Below, piece by piece: positions 1 to 9,414 of a DNA stretch of 64,000 bases. The DNA is taken from NCBI GenBank assembly GCA_911728435.2, contig OU452204.1:7192001-7256000 (forward strand), written 5' to 3'. Each line of letters begins with the position of its first letter. Within the stretch, counting starts at the first letter, position 1. The position numbers were made by a program, and so were the translations under genes. The notes below the pieces were generated by a model that had not been told where the DNA came from, did no database searches, and saw only the letters and a program-made list of their open reading frames with translations. The stretch comes from Apoderus coryli (taxonomy: Eukaryota > Arthropoda > Insecta > Coleoptera > Attelabidae).

Positions 1-15
1 GGCTCTTGCGAACGA

Positions 16-65
16 TCATACTCGTAGGAAATATATGTCATTAATGTTCGTTGCACAATATACTA
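16..65. repeat. dispersed repeat, inverted partner near 28.4 kb
   Basis: The stretch around CTCGTAGGAAATATATGTCA followed by GTTCGTTGCACAATATACTA recurs, reverse-complemented with two or three differences, at about 28415-28465. A second motif of the same family (a CAGTCGTAGAAAAGTATAGT-like string) lies at about 969-988 and again, inverted, at 28530-28556. In the 28.4 kb copy the two motifs are only about 70 bp apart; here they are 900 bp apart, so this copy is expanded or interrupted. No transposase can be assigned to it. Confidence 0.6.
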
Positions 66-912
66 TTTCCTGTTAGCCTGTTTATTTAGCATTAATTTAT
101 TTTCTTTAAAACCTTCCTTAATTTTTTTGAGTAGCGTATTTTAAGGTGCAGATTGAACATCACAGAATGGGGTTATTCCTTACAAAACTGAAGCCAAATA
201 TTGATAATTTGCTGTCAATCCATCAATTACCATTAAAATTATAACTATTTTTTTAATTGTTGCTTCACATTGTTGAAGGTACATTATTAATTTTTAATTT
301 AATTCTATTAAGTATGTAATCATATTAGATATTTTAATAAATAGAACAAAAGAAAATATAGGTAATTTTTTATTTTACTTTTTATTTTTACCCCTCCAAA
401 TTTAGGGTTGGAAGTCAGCCGGAAAGCAAATTTAGATCGTTAGATCTAATTTTTTCGACGACTGTTTTAGAATATAGGTATTCTGATATCAATAACTGTT
501 ACAGAATATTGAATATTCCGTAATAGTGTTACAGAATGACGTATTAAGGGTTGCCTATAACTTTAGCGGAATTTATAATTACACAGCGGTGTTTTAACGT
601 AATTAATAATTATTCGTATAGAGAGAAATGGGCAAATATATTTAAAATCTATATAACAACTGTTTCACTTTTCAATATAACATCTTATTGAAATTTTTTT
701 AAGTGTTTACATGTAAGTTTTGACAGAAGGACAAATTGTGGAATTCGTTTGACATATATGTCATTATTTGAAAGTATCTTATGTGTAATTCTTTATTTAT
801 ATTATTTATCAGATATCTACTTATACACATTAAGTTATTAATTATATTATCTTGGTTTTGAAGTTTTAAAAGTACCTACCTATATAAATTGATATAGAAC
901 TTTTTCAATACA

Positions 913-987
913 ATGTCTAGCGAAGACGAGCTAATTTGTACCCCGCCTGAGATTAGGGAATTCAGTTGCAGTCGTAGAAAAGTATAG
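913..987 (+). other. 24-codon mini-ORF inside the dispersed repeat
   Basis: An ATG-started reading frame of 24 codons ends at TAG (985-987), within the repeat motif CAGTCGTAGAAAAGTATAGT. The peptide starts MSSEDELICTPPEIRE, which has the acidic look of an N-terminus and could be a relic of a longer element protein. I cannot assign a family. The stop lies inside the conserved repeat motif, and the stretch downstream to 1110 is GC-richer with short self-complementary parts (CTCGCCTCTCGGCTCGGG). It may simply be chance. Confidence 0.2.
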
Positions 988-1130
988 TCTGTAACACGTG
1001 AGGAATCATCTATTCTCAACTCGTGGACGGTCACCCTCGCCTCTCGGCTCGGGTGACAAATTTCCACTCGTTCAGAATATGCCACATTCCTCACTTGTTG
1101 CAGAATATACTATTTTGACGAGTTTTGGTA

Positions 1131-2040
1131 ATATGGTATAGAAATAAGCAGCAGAATGTCCACCGAAACCAGGAAAATTTTGAAAGTGGTATACGAGAAA
1201 AAAAGTTTGAGAACCTTTGCTTTAGAGGATCTAAGAACAGTTAATGCTGTATGGTGTAGTCATTGAAAAAATAACCAAAAATGACACATTAATTTTCATA
1301 CTGAAATACTTTCTTATTGTACACATTCGATTGATTTACTGCTTAATATCTTCTATTTGAAACCTGCTTCGAACGCGCGAATAAGTGTATAAACCATAAA
1401 GGCAAATATTTTGAAAAGCAATAAAACAGTTTGTTTTCTTCCCAGATTTTATAAAACTGAAATTTGCCCTCGTAGCCTAATAGCAGCATAAACATCTTTC
1501 AAAGTATTTATTATTTTCTACCAAAAAGTCCTTCAGAACCATGAACTCTCTATCTAAACAACAATAAATATCTAATAATAATGCGACTTTTACACAAAAT
1601 TGGTATGTAAGCAACGAAATGCATGTGGTGGATATTTATTAAAAATGGTCAACAATGATTTTATATTATGATAAACCTAGTCAGACGCCAAACAATTATC
1701 TTTCGATTATGAAATTTTATAAATAATATAATTTATTCATAACTAGAAGTAATTGAATGATTAACCTATATCCTACTCACGTTAGTCACAGTCATTCATG
1801 AACAACGATAACCGGCCAAACCAGGGAGGTGACATTTCAAAAGGGATGCTTTAATAGTTATTTATTATACAGGGTATCCCACGGTGGATGGGATATTGAT
1901 GTTTATGGAGAAGTACGAACATAACGTAATAAAAAAAAAATTGTTACCAAAATCCTACCTTATTGCGTCAAAGCAACTAAGAAAAACAAATTGCTTTAAC
2001 TGTGAATAGGATTATTCAAGAAGAATTAGCGCCATTCTTT
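1131..2040. other. AT-rich stretch, no gene seen
   Basis: No reading frame with recognisable similarity is seen on either strand. A TATACAGGGTATCCCACGG string at about 1867 resembles the ends of other repeats in the window (17.7 kb, 22.4 kb, 28.3 kb), so part of it is probably old transposon DNA. Confidence 0.5.
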
Positions 2041-2530
2041 CTGTGGCTGTTGCCACTGGCAATCTCTTAATTTTGTGTTCGGATGCAGCACCTTACAGGG
2101 TTGCCGAAGATATTATAAACAAATTTCCATGTTTTAATTTCCAGTGTAAAAAAGTATTTCTTGAAGCGCCTACTCGAGTGCCATATTTTAAAGAAACCCT
2201 TCGCTTCAACCAAAGCCCGTTTTAACAATATGGGGTACTTGGCTAGAAGCTGCAATTTATTATGCAGAGAATTTTTGTCAGATTAAAGAGGTAATTTCAG
2301 ATTTGTCAAATGATTCTTGTCAATCAATATTAGATGTAAAAGAAATCTGTGAAAATAAGGAAATTAAGCAGCAGCTTTCGTTTATAAAATGCAACTACGG
2401 TTTTGTGTTTAAATCTCTGACTGAATTGTGTTTAGCACATGGACCATTAACTGAAAGCGCGCAATTAGTAACCCTAAGGGTGGTAAAATTAATGAAACTT
2501 AACTATGCAAAAAAATTAAACAAAAATTAG
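2041..2530 (+). pseudogene. hAT-like (DUF659-type) transposase fragment, frameshifted
   Basis: Two overlapping frames together read like the middle of the DUF659/hAT-like transposases common in insect genomes. The first (2043-2225) has SDAAPYRVAEDIINKFP followed by KKVFLEAPTRVPYFKE, which matches the family order of a 'DAAPY' motif, a short linker, then 'KKVFLKAP'-type residues. After a frameshift near 2215-2225 the second frame begins with TIWGTWLEAAIYYAENF, the family's W-rich block, and runs to a stop at 2528-2530. The segment that normally sits between DAAPY and the RVAEE-like helix is deleted. Neither the N-terminal zinc finger nor the C-terminal dimerisation region is present. It abuts the Tc1 fragment with no gap. 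It is not functional. Confidence 0.65.
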
Positions 2531-2540
2531 TAATGTGTAT

Positions 2541-2985
2541 TCCTTCCCCTTGCGTTAATGACTGCTTGAAGTCGACGAGGTATAGTCTGAATCAAGTCCT
2601 GAGAAGTCCTAGGGACTGGCGTGTGCTTTCGGATAGGCCGGCCCAATTCATCCCAGACATGCTCAGTGGGATTCACGTCTGAACTGAATGCTGGACAATC
2701 AATTCCTACCTGATCCAGATATCCTTGGACTATTTAGGCTGTGCGAAGCCTGGCATTATCATGCATGAAAATACCCTGTTCGCCTATAGTAACCATAAAA
2801 GGCATCACATGATCTTCGATAATTTCTGTAATGTACCTGTGAGATGTTAGGGAGCCATTCTGTACGGAGATCAACTCTGTGCAGGCTTGTGCAGTGGTTC
2901 CATTCCAAACCATAACCGAACCACCACCAAATGTAAGACGCTCGTCAATGCAAACATTACTTGGGAAACACATGATTCAATATTG
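2541..2985 (-). pseudogene. Tc1-like transposase, C-terminal half fragment
   Basis: Reading leftward, the frame contains GGGSVMVWNG, then a FMHDNARLRTA motif holding the second catalytic Asp, then an in-frame stop at about 2734. Beyond the stop the same frame continues with VNPTEHVWDELG, which carries the third catalytic residue (Glu), and ends in NARGRNTHY. This is the standard order of a DDE Tc1 transposase C-terminal half. Only 31 residues separate the second Asp from the Glu instead of 34, so a small deletion is present. The N-terminal helix-turn-helix and first Asp are missing. The fragment directly touches the short element that begins at 3030. Confidence 0.8.
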
Positions 2986-3099
2986 AATTTATTTCTAATT
3001 TTTTTAAAAGTTGGATAAATATCAATATTTACGAATTGCTTATTACATAATGTAACCAATGTGAACCAATCAAAACAGGTTGTAGCGCATCTTTAGTGG

Positions 3100-3205
3100 C
3101 TATCTGGTTAGGATAGCAATATTATATTCTAGAGAAAACGTAATTGTCTGGCTAGGATAACAATATTAAATTGTAAAGATAACGTAACTATCTGGTTAGG
3201 ATGAC
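3100..3205. repeat. short direct repeats of the TATCTGGTTAGGATAACAAT unit
   Basis: A unit of about 24 bp appears at 3100-3123, about 3147-3169 and 3189-3205 in direct orientation. It recurs at 3295-3318 and inverted at about 3255-3278 inside the adjacent palindrome. Spacing between the first three is 42-47 bp, so the palindrome appears to have been built from the same unit. Confidence 0.75.
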
Positions 3206-3366
3206 ACATCATTGCATTGGCACCCTAACCAGATTATCTTAGTTAATATAACATAATATTGTTATCCTAACCAGATAGTTCCTTTATCTCGAACTATCTG
3301 GTTAGGATAACAATATTATGTTATATTAACTAAGATAATCTGGTTAGGGTGCCAATGCAATGATGT
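3206..3366. repeat. perfect 76-bp inverted repeat with 9-nt loop
   Basis: The left arm 3206-3281 and the right arm 3291-3366 are exact reverse complements over all 76 positions. They are separated by the 9 bases CTTTATCTC. An exact match over this length in otherwise decayed DNA points to recent origin, gene conversion between arms, or active maintenance. On RNA it would form a long uninterrupted hairpin. Confidence 0.97.
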
Positions 3367-3685
3367 GGTCATTGGAACAATACAGAAATGGCTATCAACA
3401 CAATTTGCATGTCAATACAAACTTAAATTCGGGTTAAAATTCTTGTTACATGAACAATAATTTATTTCAGTGTAGTATTAAAGTCTTGTTACATTTTGTA
3501 ACAAGCAAATCATAAATAAAACCTCTCGCTAGGGAATTCGGGCGTGTCTAGTGTTGGCAACAGGATTAAATAATGGAATTGTTATTGCTTGTCCGGCCAT
3601 CGTTTGTGAACTTTGATTCACCGAGCATATTGCCTGCTCACAGATGATGTCCCCACATACATCTTGTTGTCAAAACATCAAAATT

Positions 3686-6056
3686 ATCATTGTTTATTCT
3701 TTATACCTAACATAATAATGAAATTGATCTAAAACGTAGTAAAATTAGATCTATAACTTTCGTGTCATTTAATTCCCTGGATTTGATGATGATAATCCCC
3801 GGTAGCAGATGATGATGATGCATTTTCCTCTCTTCTTATACAAATAGCTAAATAAATATTTCTAAATACGATAATTTTTAATATCGCTTTACAATAAATG
3901 TAAAACTTACAAGAATAAAAGAAAAAAAATACACATTAAGAAAAAAGAAAAATAACTGAAAGCAATAATAACTTTTTACGGTTGCATAATATAAAAATAC
4001 TTCAATATTATATGCTGTAAACAATAAAGATTTTAATAATAATCACTTGTCTGGAACAAGTGTAACTAAAATATAATAGGTTTATTACATTTTTTATAGC
4101 CATACCTATATTTAGTAACTAGTCGAGACATATTAGTAAGTACAGATATAAAAAAATACAATAATTATAATAATAATCAATAATATCAACAACACTTCAT
4201 TTTTATAACCTTGAAATAGTTTTATGTAATGAAAAACTTTAATATGATGCTTATTTTATTACAATTAATTATCCATTTCGTCTGCTACTGGTAATGGTAA
4301 GATCCATTAAAAAAAAACATGACGGTATTTTCTGTAATAATTCATAATTACTACAATTGCCTTATAGAACTACAACAGCTTCGAAGTTGATATGGTATAA
4401 AGCATATCGTATCAAAACACCATGGCGCCTGCAGATCTTTTTTATCCAAGAAAACTGCTACAGTCACATAAAAGGGTGGGCCGTGCTAGTGGTGTAAACC
4501 TCGACCGTTCAAGCATAGTACGTAATCAGCCTCATTCCGCAATATGATGCATTTACCTAACCTTAATGCATTTCTCTTAAACTAGTAAAACAGGACATTA
4601 TGACAATTTATTGAATTCTGATATTGAGTTTGTATTACAAAATTGTCGTAGAATGTTCAATCCAATTACATGACAGCAAAGCAACAGGAGGCGTTTAATC
4701 CGATGAAGGGTAAGGTTAAAAGAGAAAAGCGTGATGTTGAGAGTGATATTTTAATTTTAATTAATTTAAATATTGATGTCAACGCAGGTTGAACATTGTC
4801 TAGAGGACTCTTTTCTTCAATGTTTTTACATGAGTTCCACTGGAAATGGATATTCCATCTTACAAGGCACTGCGGCTAAAGACACCGAACAAGAAAAAAA
4901 TTAGAAGTTATATCGCTCAGGAAAAATATCGCTTGGTAGTGAATCCTGCAGTTGTGAAACCTGCCAATAGAACTTGAAAGTGGAAGTTTTAGCCGTTTTT
5001 ATATATGAGTGGTTCACATCTCGTCGTCTATGTTTGGATTATGTGTCGTCCACACATGTGAACGGTATCAATTCAATCTGTCCTTTGCTTTGTAGATATA
5101 ACATTGCACAATAGAAAAGTCCATCAGTCACATCTAAAATATTAAAGGCATAATGATGATGAAAATTCTTTACAAGTTATCTCTGTCTGGCTTAAAGTTA
5201 CTGCGCCAATTTTGTGGACAAAACTCTCCATAAATAGATTTAATTTCTTCCAGAATGTTTTGAACAATTTTCAAAGGCTTAGCAAAACAATTGATAACAA
5301 AACCTATATTGATATATATTTCAGAAATTCTTCCAGACTGTGGTTTAAACACCTCATCAATTCAAATAGCAAGCTACTCTGATCTGTAATACAGTCGCAT
5401 TCAACGTGTAAACCGACCTTAAATACGCAATACGGGAAAGACCAAACAAAATATATACAAAGGAAATAATGAAATAACCTAGAGATGTCTAAAAGAAAAT
5501 CGGTCTCTCAAAGACCATGTTGATGATGTGTTCCATTTATATACAGTTTGTTTTCTTCCTTTCTTTTATCCCATTGCAATTTAAAGACTTTTTAAATTAA
5601 ACAGAAATAGTTTGTGTGTGTGCGTGTGTGATCTGTTGCTCAAAGATATTCGATATAGAAAAAAAAGGTCAAACAGAATAAGGAAATTTAGCTTTGATTT
5701 ACAAACGAAATGTTTACACTTTCACGCTTCAATTTATTTGTGATAAAAGCGTTGAAAAAATGATTTACTCAATGTTATACAGGGGCCCCGATATCCAAAT
5801 AATAACAATTTATTAACTTAGGTTTTAAGAAAGAGGCATCGAGCTAATTCACATAAAACACAACCTAAAATGGTTTTTTTTTCATGCAGTCAGGTAGTGT
5901 AGGCAAGCCGAGACAGGGGCATACTGTTACACTACCCTATAAGGGGAACACTATGTGCCTCTCACTTAGTAAAATGCGTTCTATATTGGAATTGTTTCAG
6001 AAATCGTAAGGAACAGAAAAGAAAATCGAAAAATCGGCAATTACGATAGGGAGAGA
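3686..6056. other. AT-rich stretch, no gene recognised
   Basis: No recognisable family was found on either strand. A 60-codon open frame on the minus strand (5170-5352, beginning MFKPQSGRISEIYINIGFV) and a short non-repetitive section around 4690-5050 look somewhat less simple than the surroundings, but neither can be assigned. A short GT-rich run occurs at about 5611-5630. Confidence 0.5.
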
Positions 6057-6780
6057 ATGAAAAGAGCTGTTTCAAGTATTATTAACGAAGGGAGACTAAC
6101 AGCAAGCAATGAACGATTGGTGCACATGACAGTAAAAAAGTGTAAGGCGATAAATATAGAAATGCTTCTGAAGCGGAGCAGCTTTAGCTTTAAACCAAAA
6201 TACGAGATAAATCAAGTATTTCCAAAGGGGCTGGGAGATCAACTGCGGTATTATCTTCTTACTGCCTATCGAATGCACCATTGGTTGACAAGAAAGCATG
6301 TACTGTCCTTAGCTTATGAACTAGCAAAGAAAAATAATTTGAAATATCCTGCTGTATGGGACAAAAATCAGACACTATCATTAGAAAACCATAAAAGCTA
6401 CCAGTTTGGTTCGCGCAATTAGTTTTAACTGCACAACTGTCGCTGAAATCATTGATAATTTAGTCAAGGTTTACAACAAATTTCTAGCAGGTCCCACATG
6501 GATGAGACTGCGTTGACCATTGGTCATAACCACCTAATAGTATCGGACAAAAAAATCTTAAACAAATTGACCAATTAACATCGCGTGAAAAAGGTGTGCT
6601 TGTAACTGTTGTGTGTTGTGTAAATGCGATGTGAAACTCTGTGTCGCCTTACTTAATTTTCTCTAGCGTCCATTTCCATTTCCAAAGAATTGTAAAAAGT
6701 ACAAAAGCGATGGGATTGCTGCCTGCTGCTGCTGCTGTATATCGAAAAATGCTTCCTTTTCCAGATACAGGATGTTATTT
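6057..6780 (+). pseudogene. pogo/jerky-like transposase, N-terminal and early DDE part
   Basis: The first frame (6057-6422) contains VFPKGLGDQLRYYLLTAYRM followed by LTRKHVLSLAYELAKKNNL. That is the pattern of the second helix-turn-helix (CENP-B type) in pogo-superfamily transposases, where a 'fgLTrkdlr.lAyelA' block precedes the DDE domain. After a frameshift near 6390 another frame continues with SLVRAISFNCTTVAEIIDNL. A further shift then gives DETALTIGHN, in the place of the first catalytic Asp motif 'DETg', and later ALVTVVCCVNA-like residues. The copy stops being readable at about 6780. At least three breaks and no C-terminal part make it inactive. Confidence 0.7.
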
Positions 6781-6788
6781 GTAAATTC

Positions 6789-6821
6789 CTGATGATGGGT
6801 CTTTAGTAATATTTCCGAAAC
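6789..6821 (+). other. hammerhead-like motif, degenerate
   Basis: CTGATGA (6789-6795) is followed 22 nt later by GAAAC (6817-6821), the order of the two conserved blocks of a hammerhead ribozyme. The stem II strands do not close well, so a fold is not supported. Similar motifs occur at 47.7, 60.25 and 25.17 kb and are common near PLE 3' ends. Confidence 0.35.
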
Positions 6822-6914
6822 GCGAGTAGCACACTTACGTATTTTTGTAGGAGAGAGAGAAGTTATTCTGTCAACCCTTAACACGCATTTCCGCCCTGTT
6901 GCTTCTATTATCAT

Positions 6915-7208
6915 AATAATATTGGAGAGGGTGCATAGAAATCATTCAAGTCATTTAACTTGAAAACTGCTTCTTCTAGCGTTATGAAACATGTGAACAT
7001 TATTTATGTACAAAAGTCTCAAATTTATTATTATTATTAGAAAAAGGAAAAAAAGCACCCAAAAAAAGTTAGGACAAAATTTGTTCTGACCGCCCCCAGC
7101 CTAACTCATCCCTGACATTTTCCTAACCATGAGATATCATATTTTTTAATAATCCTACAAAGATACGTAAGTGTGCCAAATTTCATTTTGATATCTAGAC
7201 GCGTTTCA
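6915..7208. other. AT-rich spacer, no gene seen
   Basis: There is no reading frame or repeat that I can identify. It lies between the pogo fragment with its hammerhead-like motif and the left arm of the long inverted repeat. Confidence 0.5.
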
Positions 7209-8652
7209 TAACATAAATAAGTAGTTTCAAAAAAATGTCTGTCTGTATCCACGAAAACGCAAAAACCACTTAACAGATATTAACCAAATTTGGTACAAAA
7301 ATACTATTGGACATGGCAAGGTGCTGATTAGATTTTGGCAAACATTGCGCGTAGGCAAGGGGTTTAACAGAGGGTTCAAAAATTAAAAAAAATCATAGTT
7401 CTTAAACTTATCCGAAATACTGTCTATTTTTTTACGCATTTAGTTGAATATAACCTAAAATATTGAACATAAAATATTAGACCATATTGGCGTTCGCAAA
7501 TAGTGTAAAATGAGGTAAAAAAGATTTAAAAAAAACGTATTTCTTAAACATAGCAGAAATATTAACTAGTTATTTATAGCTTTGATAGAATATAACCTAT
7601 AAAATGTGTCATAAATAACTTACTTTCATAGGCGTTTGTAAATAGTGGAAAAGGGGTCAAAACATAAAAAATATATACCTATTTCCTAAACTTATTCGAA
7701 ATATGGAATAATTTTTCATAGTTGTGATACAGTATAAGCTAAAAAATATTCCATAAAACAATTGGATCACACAGGCGTTCGAAAATAGTCTAAAAAAAAG
7801 AGTCAAAAACGAAAATAAAATTTTTCCCAAATATACCAGAAAAATTGGATAATTATACCGGCTGTCCCACCGGGAAGGGAGTCAATCGATTATGGAGAAA
7901 CTACACTGTGAAACAATCTGAAAATCTGGGGTAGTATACATAGGTCGACGGGACCAATTCGGCTAAGATGTTTTCAAGGATCTAGTACTTCCGGTTAAGT
8001 AGGTGTCAACTTCCTTATTTCAAATACGACCCTATATAAATTATATATTTTTTGGATTATCCTTGTAATTCTAAACATATTTCACGTTTTCGCAATATTT
8101 GACATTTTATTTCCGAAATATGAGGAGCTATAGACCTACTTTAGGCGCCTACGTATATTTTTTTAGTAAATATTAATTCAGGGTATTTGAAAAAAAAGGG
8201 TAAAAAATCAAATTGGAAAAAGTGTCAAAATTCAAAATTTTTAAATGGCAACCCCCAATTTTGTAATTTTTTTTGCATCAAAAATAAGGGCAAGTTTATA
8301 TAGACGGAAGTACTAGATCCTTGAAAACATTTTAGCCGAATTGGTCCCGTCGACCTAAGTACTACACCAGATTTTCAGATTGTTCTACCGTGTAGTTTCT
8401 CCATAATCGATCGAATCCCTTCCCGGTAGGACACCCGGTATATAGCTTTGATATAAGATAACCTACAAAATGCAGCATAAAATTTTTATTTACATACATG
8501 TAAAAGTTTTTATATTTAACTAGTTGAATTGGTGTTAAAAATACACGACAAAAATTAATGTACCATAGGCGTCCGTGACAATTCTATAAAAGGGATACAT
8601 TATTACTTTTACACTTAAATATGGAGAGCTATTCATGCCTCGAGGACAACAG
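7209..8652. repeat. left arm of long inverted repeat, made of ~142-bp tandem units
   Basis: From about 7209 to 8652 the sequence is the reverse complement of about 14812-16566. The outer ends pair at CATAAATAAGTAGTTT and the inner ends at CTTAAATATGGAGAGCTATTC. Inside are tandem sub-repeats: GGCGTT(C/T)G begins copies at 7489, 7631 and 7774, a spacing of 142-143 bp, each followed by a polypurine 'GGGGTCAAAA' block and a 'TAGAATATAACCTA' block. Long inverted arms composed of tandem units are the hallmark of foldback-type elements. A MITE (7858-8438) interrupts this arm only. Confidence 0.75.
7858..8438. mobile_element. MITE with ~138-bp terminal inverted repeats and TA target duplication
   Basis: The ends CCGGCTGTCCCACCGGGAAG and its inverse at 8419-8438 extend into terminal inverted repeats of about 138 bp. 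Both ends are bounded by TA. The corresponding positions of the right arm (around 15155 and 15940) lack the insertion and show an uninterrupted GCTATATATA-type site. That empty site supports insertion at TA, as in Tc1/mariner-mobilised MITEs. The middle has no coding capacity. A decayed partial copy lies at about 63165-63290. Confidence 0.9.
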
Positions 8653-8700
8653 TGTGTTCATATTGATTTACACGTTTATTATAGTGAACTTATAAATAAT

Positions 8701-8854
8701 ATGTAAAAGGATGTGTTTGGCGACATCTAGTTTTTTCGTTGGTAGTACGCCGAGTGAACAACAGTTCCTATATCGGCTGCCTGGGAGGTCTCTGACCCCA
8801 TAAAGCAACTACCAACACATAGACGCGCCGATACTCCCTTAAGCGGGATCGCAT
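8701..8854 (+). repeat. 154-bp module, first copy
   Basis: Pairs with 9036-9189 as a direct repeat with one mismatch. It contains GGCGACATCTAG near its start and ACTCCCTTAAGCGGGATCGC at its end. Confidence 0.95.
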
Positions 8855-8898
8855 ATATTTGAAATGGGCTGTTGTTTAACAAAACAAGACTTAAAATC

Positions 8899-9000
8899 CG
8901 AGAGTTTGTCTGTCAACCACTATACTTTCACCAGACGGCCGTTTCGTCGATCCACGACTCATCAGTGGTGATCGGTCAGTAGTTGACAGCCAAACTCTCG
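8899..9000 (-). ncRNA. type I hammerhead ribozyme
   Basis: On the minus strand the core reads CACCA-CTGATGA (8965-8959), then stem II GTCG-TGGAT-CGAC, then GAAAC (8945-8941), a GGCC loop and GTC (8936-8934). All invariant hammerhead positions are present, and stem III is the two-pair AC/GT type seen in PLE- and retrozyme-associated hammerheads. Cleavage is expected 3' of GTC, between 8934 and 8933. Stem I is formed by CACCA with TGGTG and extended by a long outer helix in which CGAGAGTTTGGCTGTCAAC pairs with GTTGACAGACAAACTCTCG (one mismatch). Its open stem I marks it as type I. It lies antisense to the two flanking 154-bp modules. Confidence 0.93.
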
Positions 9001-9035
9001 TAAATAATGTGGTATATACCCCACACGGTACAGAG

Positions 9036-9189
9036 ATGTAAAAGGATGTGTTTGGCGACATCTAGTTTTTTCGTTGGTAGTACGCCGAGTGAACAACAGT
9101 TCCTATATCGGCTGCCTGGGAGGTCTCTGACCCTATAAAGCAACTACCAACACATAGACGCGCCGATACTCCCTTAAGCGGGATCGCAT
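9036..9189 (+). repeat. 154-bp module, second copy
   Basis: Second copy of the module at 8701-8854. After it comes TTTGCCCATTTCAAAT, the inverse of TTTGAAATGGGC found just after the first copy (8857-8869), so the ribozyme and the second module lie between short inverted repeats. Confidence 0.95.
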
Positions 9190-9315
9190 TTCCCCATTTG
9201 CCCATTTCAAATTATAAATAATATGTTAGTAACTCATGTAAAATAAACAATAAACACTTTTTTAAATAAAAACAAATTTATGATTCATTTAAAATGTCAC
9301 AGTGTTCCCTACCCA

Positions 9316-9414
9316 TTTGGCCTAAAAGTTAAATTTAAAAGTGATAAATAATGATTGTCAAAACGGCAACTCGTACAATCGTTTATCACTTTTAAATTTA
9401 ACTTTTAGGCCAAA
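9316..9414. repeat. perfect 33-bp inverted repeat (hairpin)
   Basis: The left arm 9316-9348 (TTTGGCCTAAAAGTTAAATT...) and the right arm 9382-9414 are exact reverse complements. The loop holds GATTGT and ACAATC, which extend the pairing. No coding content; probably a small foldback/MITE. Confidence 0.93.

Larger units (their letters stand above)
3030..3672 (-). mobile_element. short element of the hammerhead family, slot filled by palindrome
   Basis: Read on the minus strand, 3519-3672 matches 58700-58851 closely (shared strings include GAGCAGGCAATATGC and GCCAACACTAGA). Next to it lies an inverted pair, about 3487-3518 and 3031-3057, matching the pair that brackets the ribozyme at 58.9 kb. 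The element is flanked by 13-bp direct repeats with two mismatches, AAATATCAATATT (3017-3029) and AAACATCAAAATT (3673-3685), which I read as a decayed target-site duplication. Unlike the 8.9 and 59.0 kb copies, no hammerhead core lies between the inverted repeats. The slot instead holds short repeats and a perfect 76-bp palindrome. Confidence 0.7.
8690..9226 (+). mobile_element. hammerhead-ribozyme retroelement, 1.5-unit form with 15-bp target duplication
   Basis: Direct repeats TTATAAATAATATGT at 8690-8704 and 9212-9226 flank an insertion of about 510 bp. Inside are two nearly identical 154-bp modules (8701-8854 and 9036-9189, one mismatch at a CCCC/CCCT position) in the same orientation. 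A minus-strand hammerhead ribozyme lies between them. The module resembles that of the 58.7 kb element (GGCGACATCTAG, then ACAGTTC, then CCAACAC). The arrangement is one whole unit of 335 bp plus half of the next, as expected if a concatemeric or circular RNA was copied into DNA. There is no protein-coding capacity, so it is non-autonomous. Confidence 0.8.

Noticed and set aside
876..1094. A 72-codon minus-strand gene
   Set aside because: It overlaps the dispersed repeat motifs and has no recognisable similarity; the frame is probably accidental.
6663..6914. Minus-strand frame with a Gln repeat (QQQQQ)
   Set aside because: It is antisense to the broken pogo/jerky-like fragment; the Gln run is the complement of a CTG-rich stretch.
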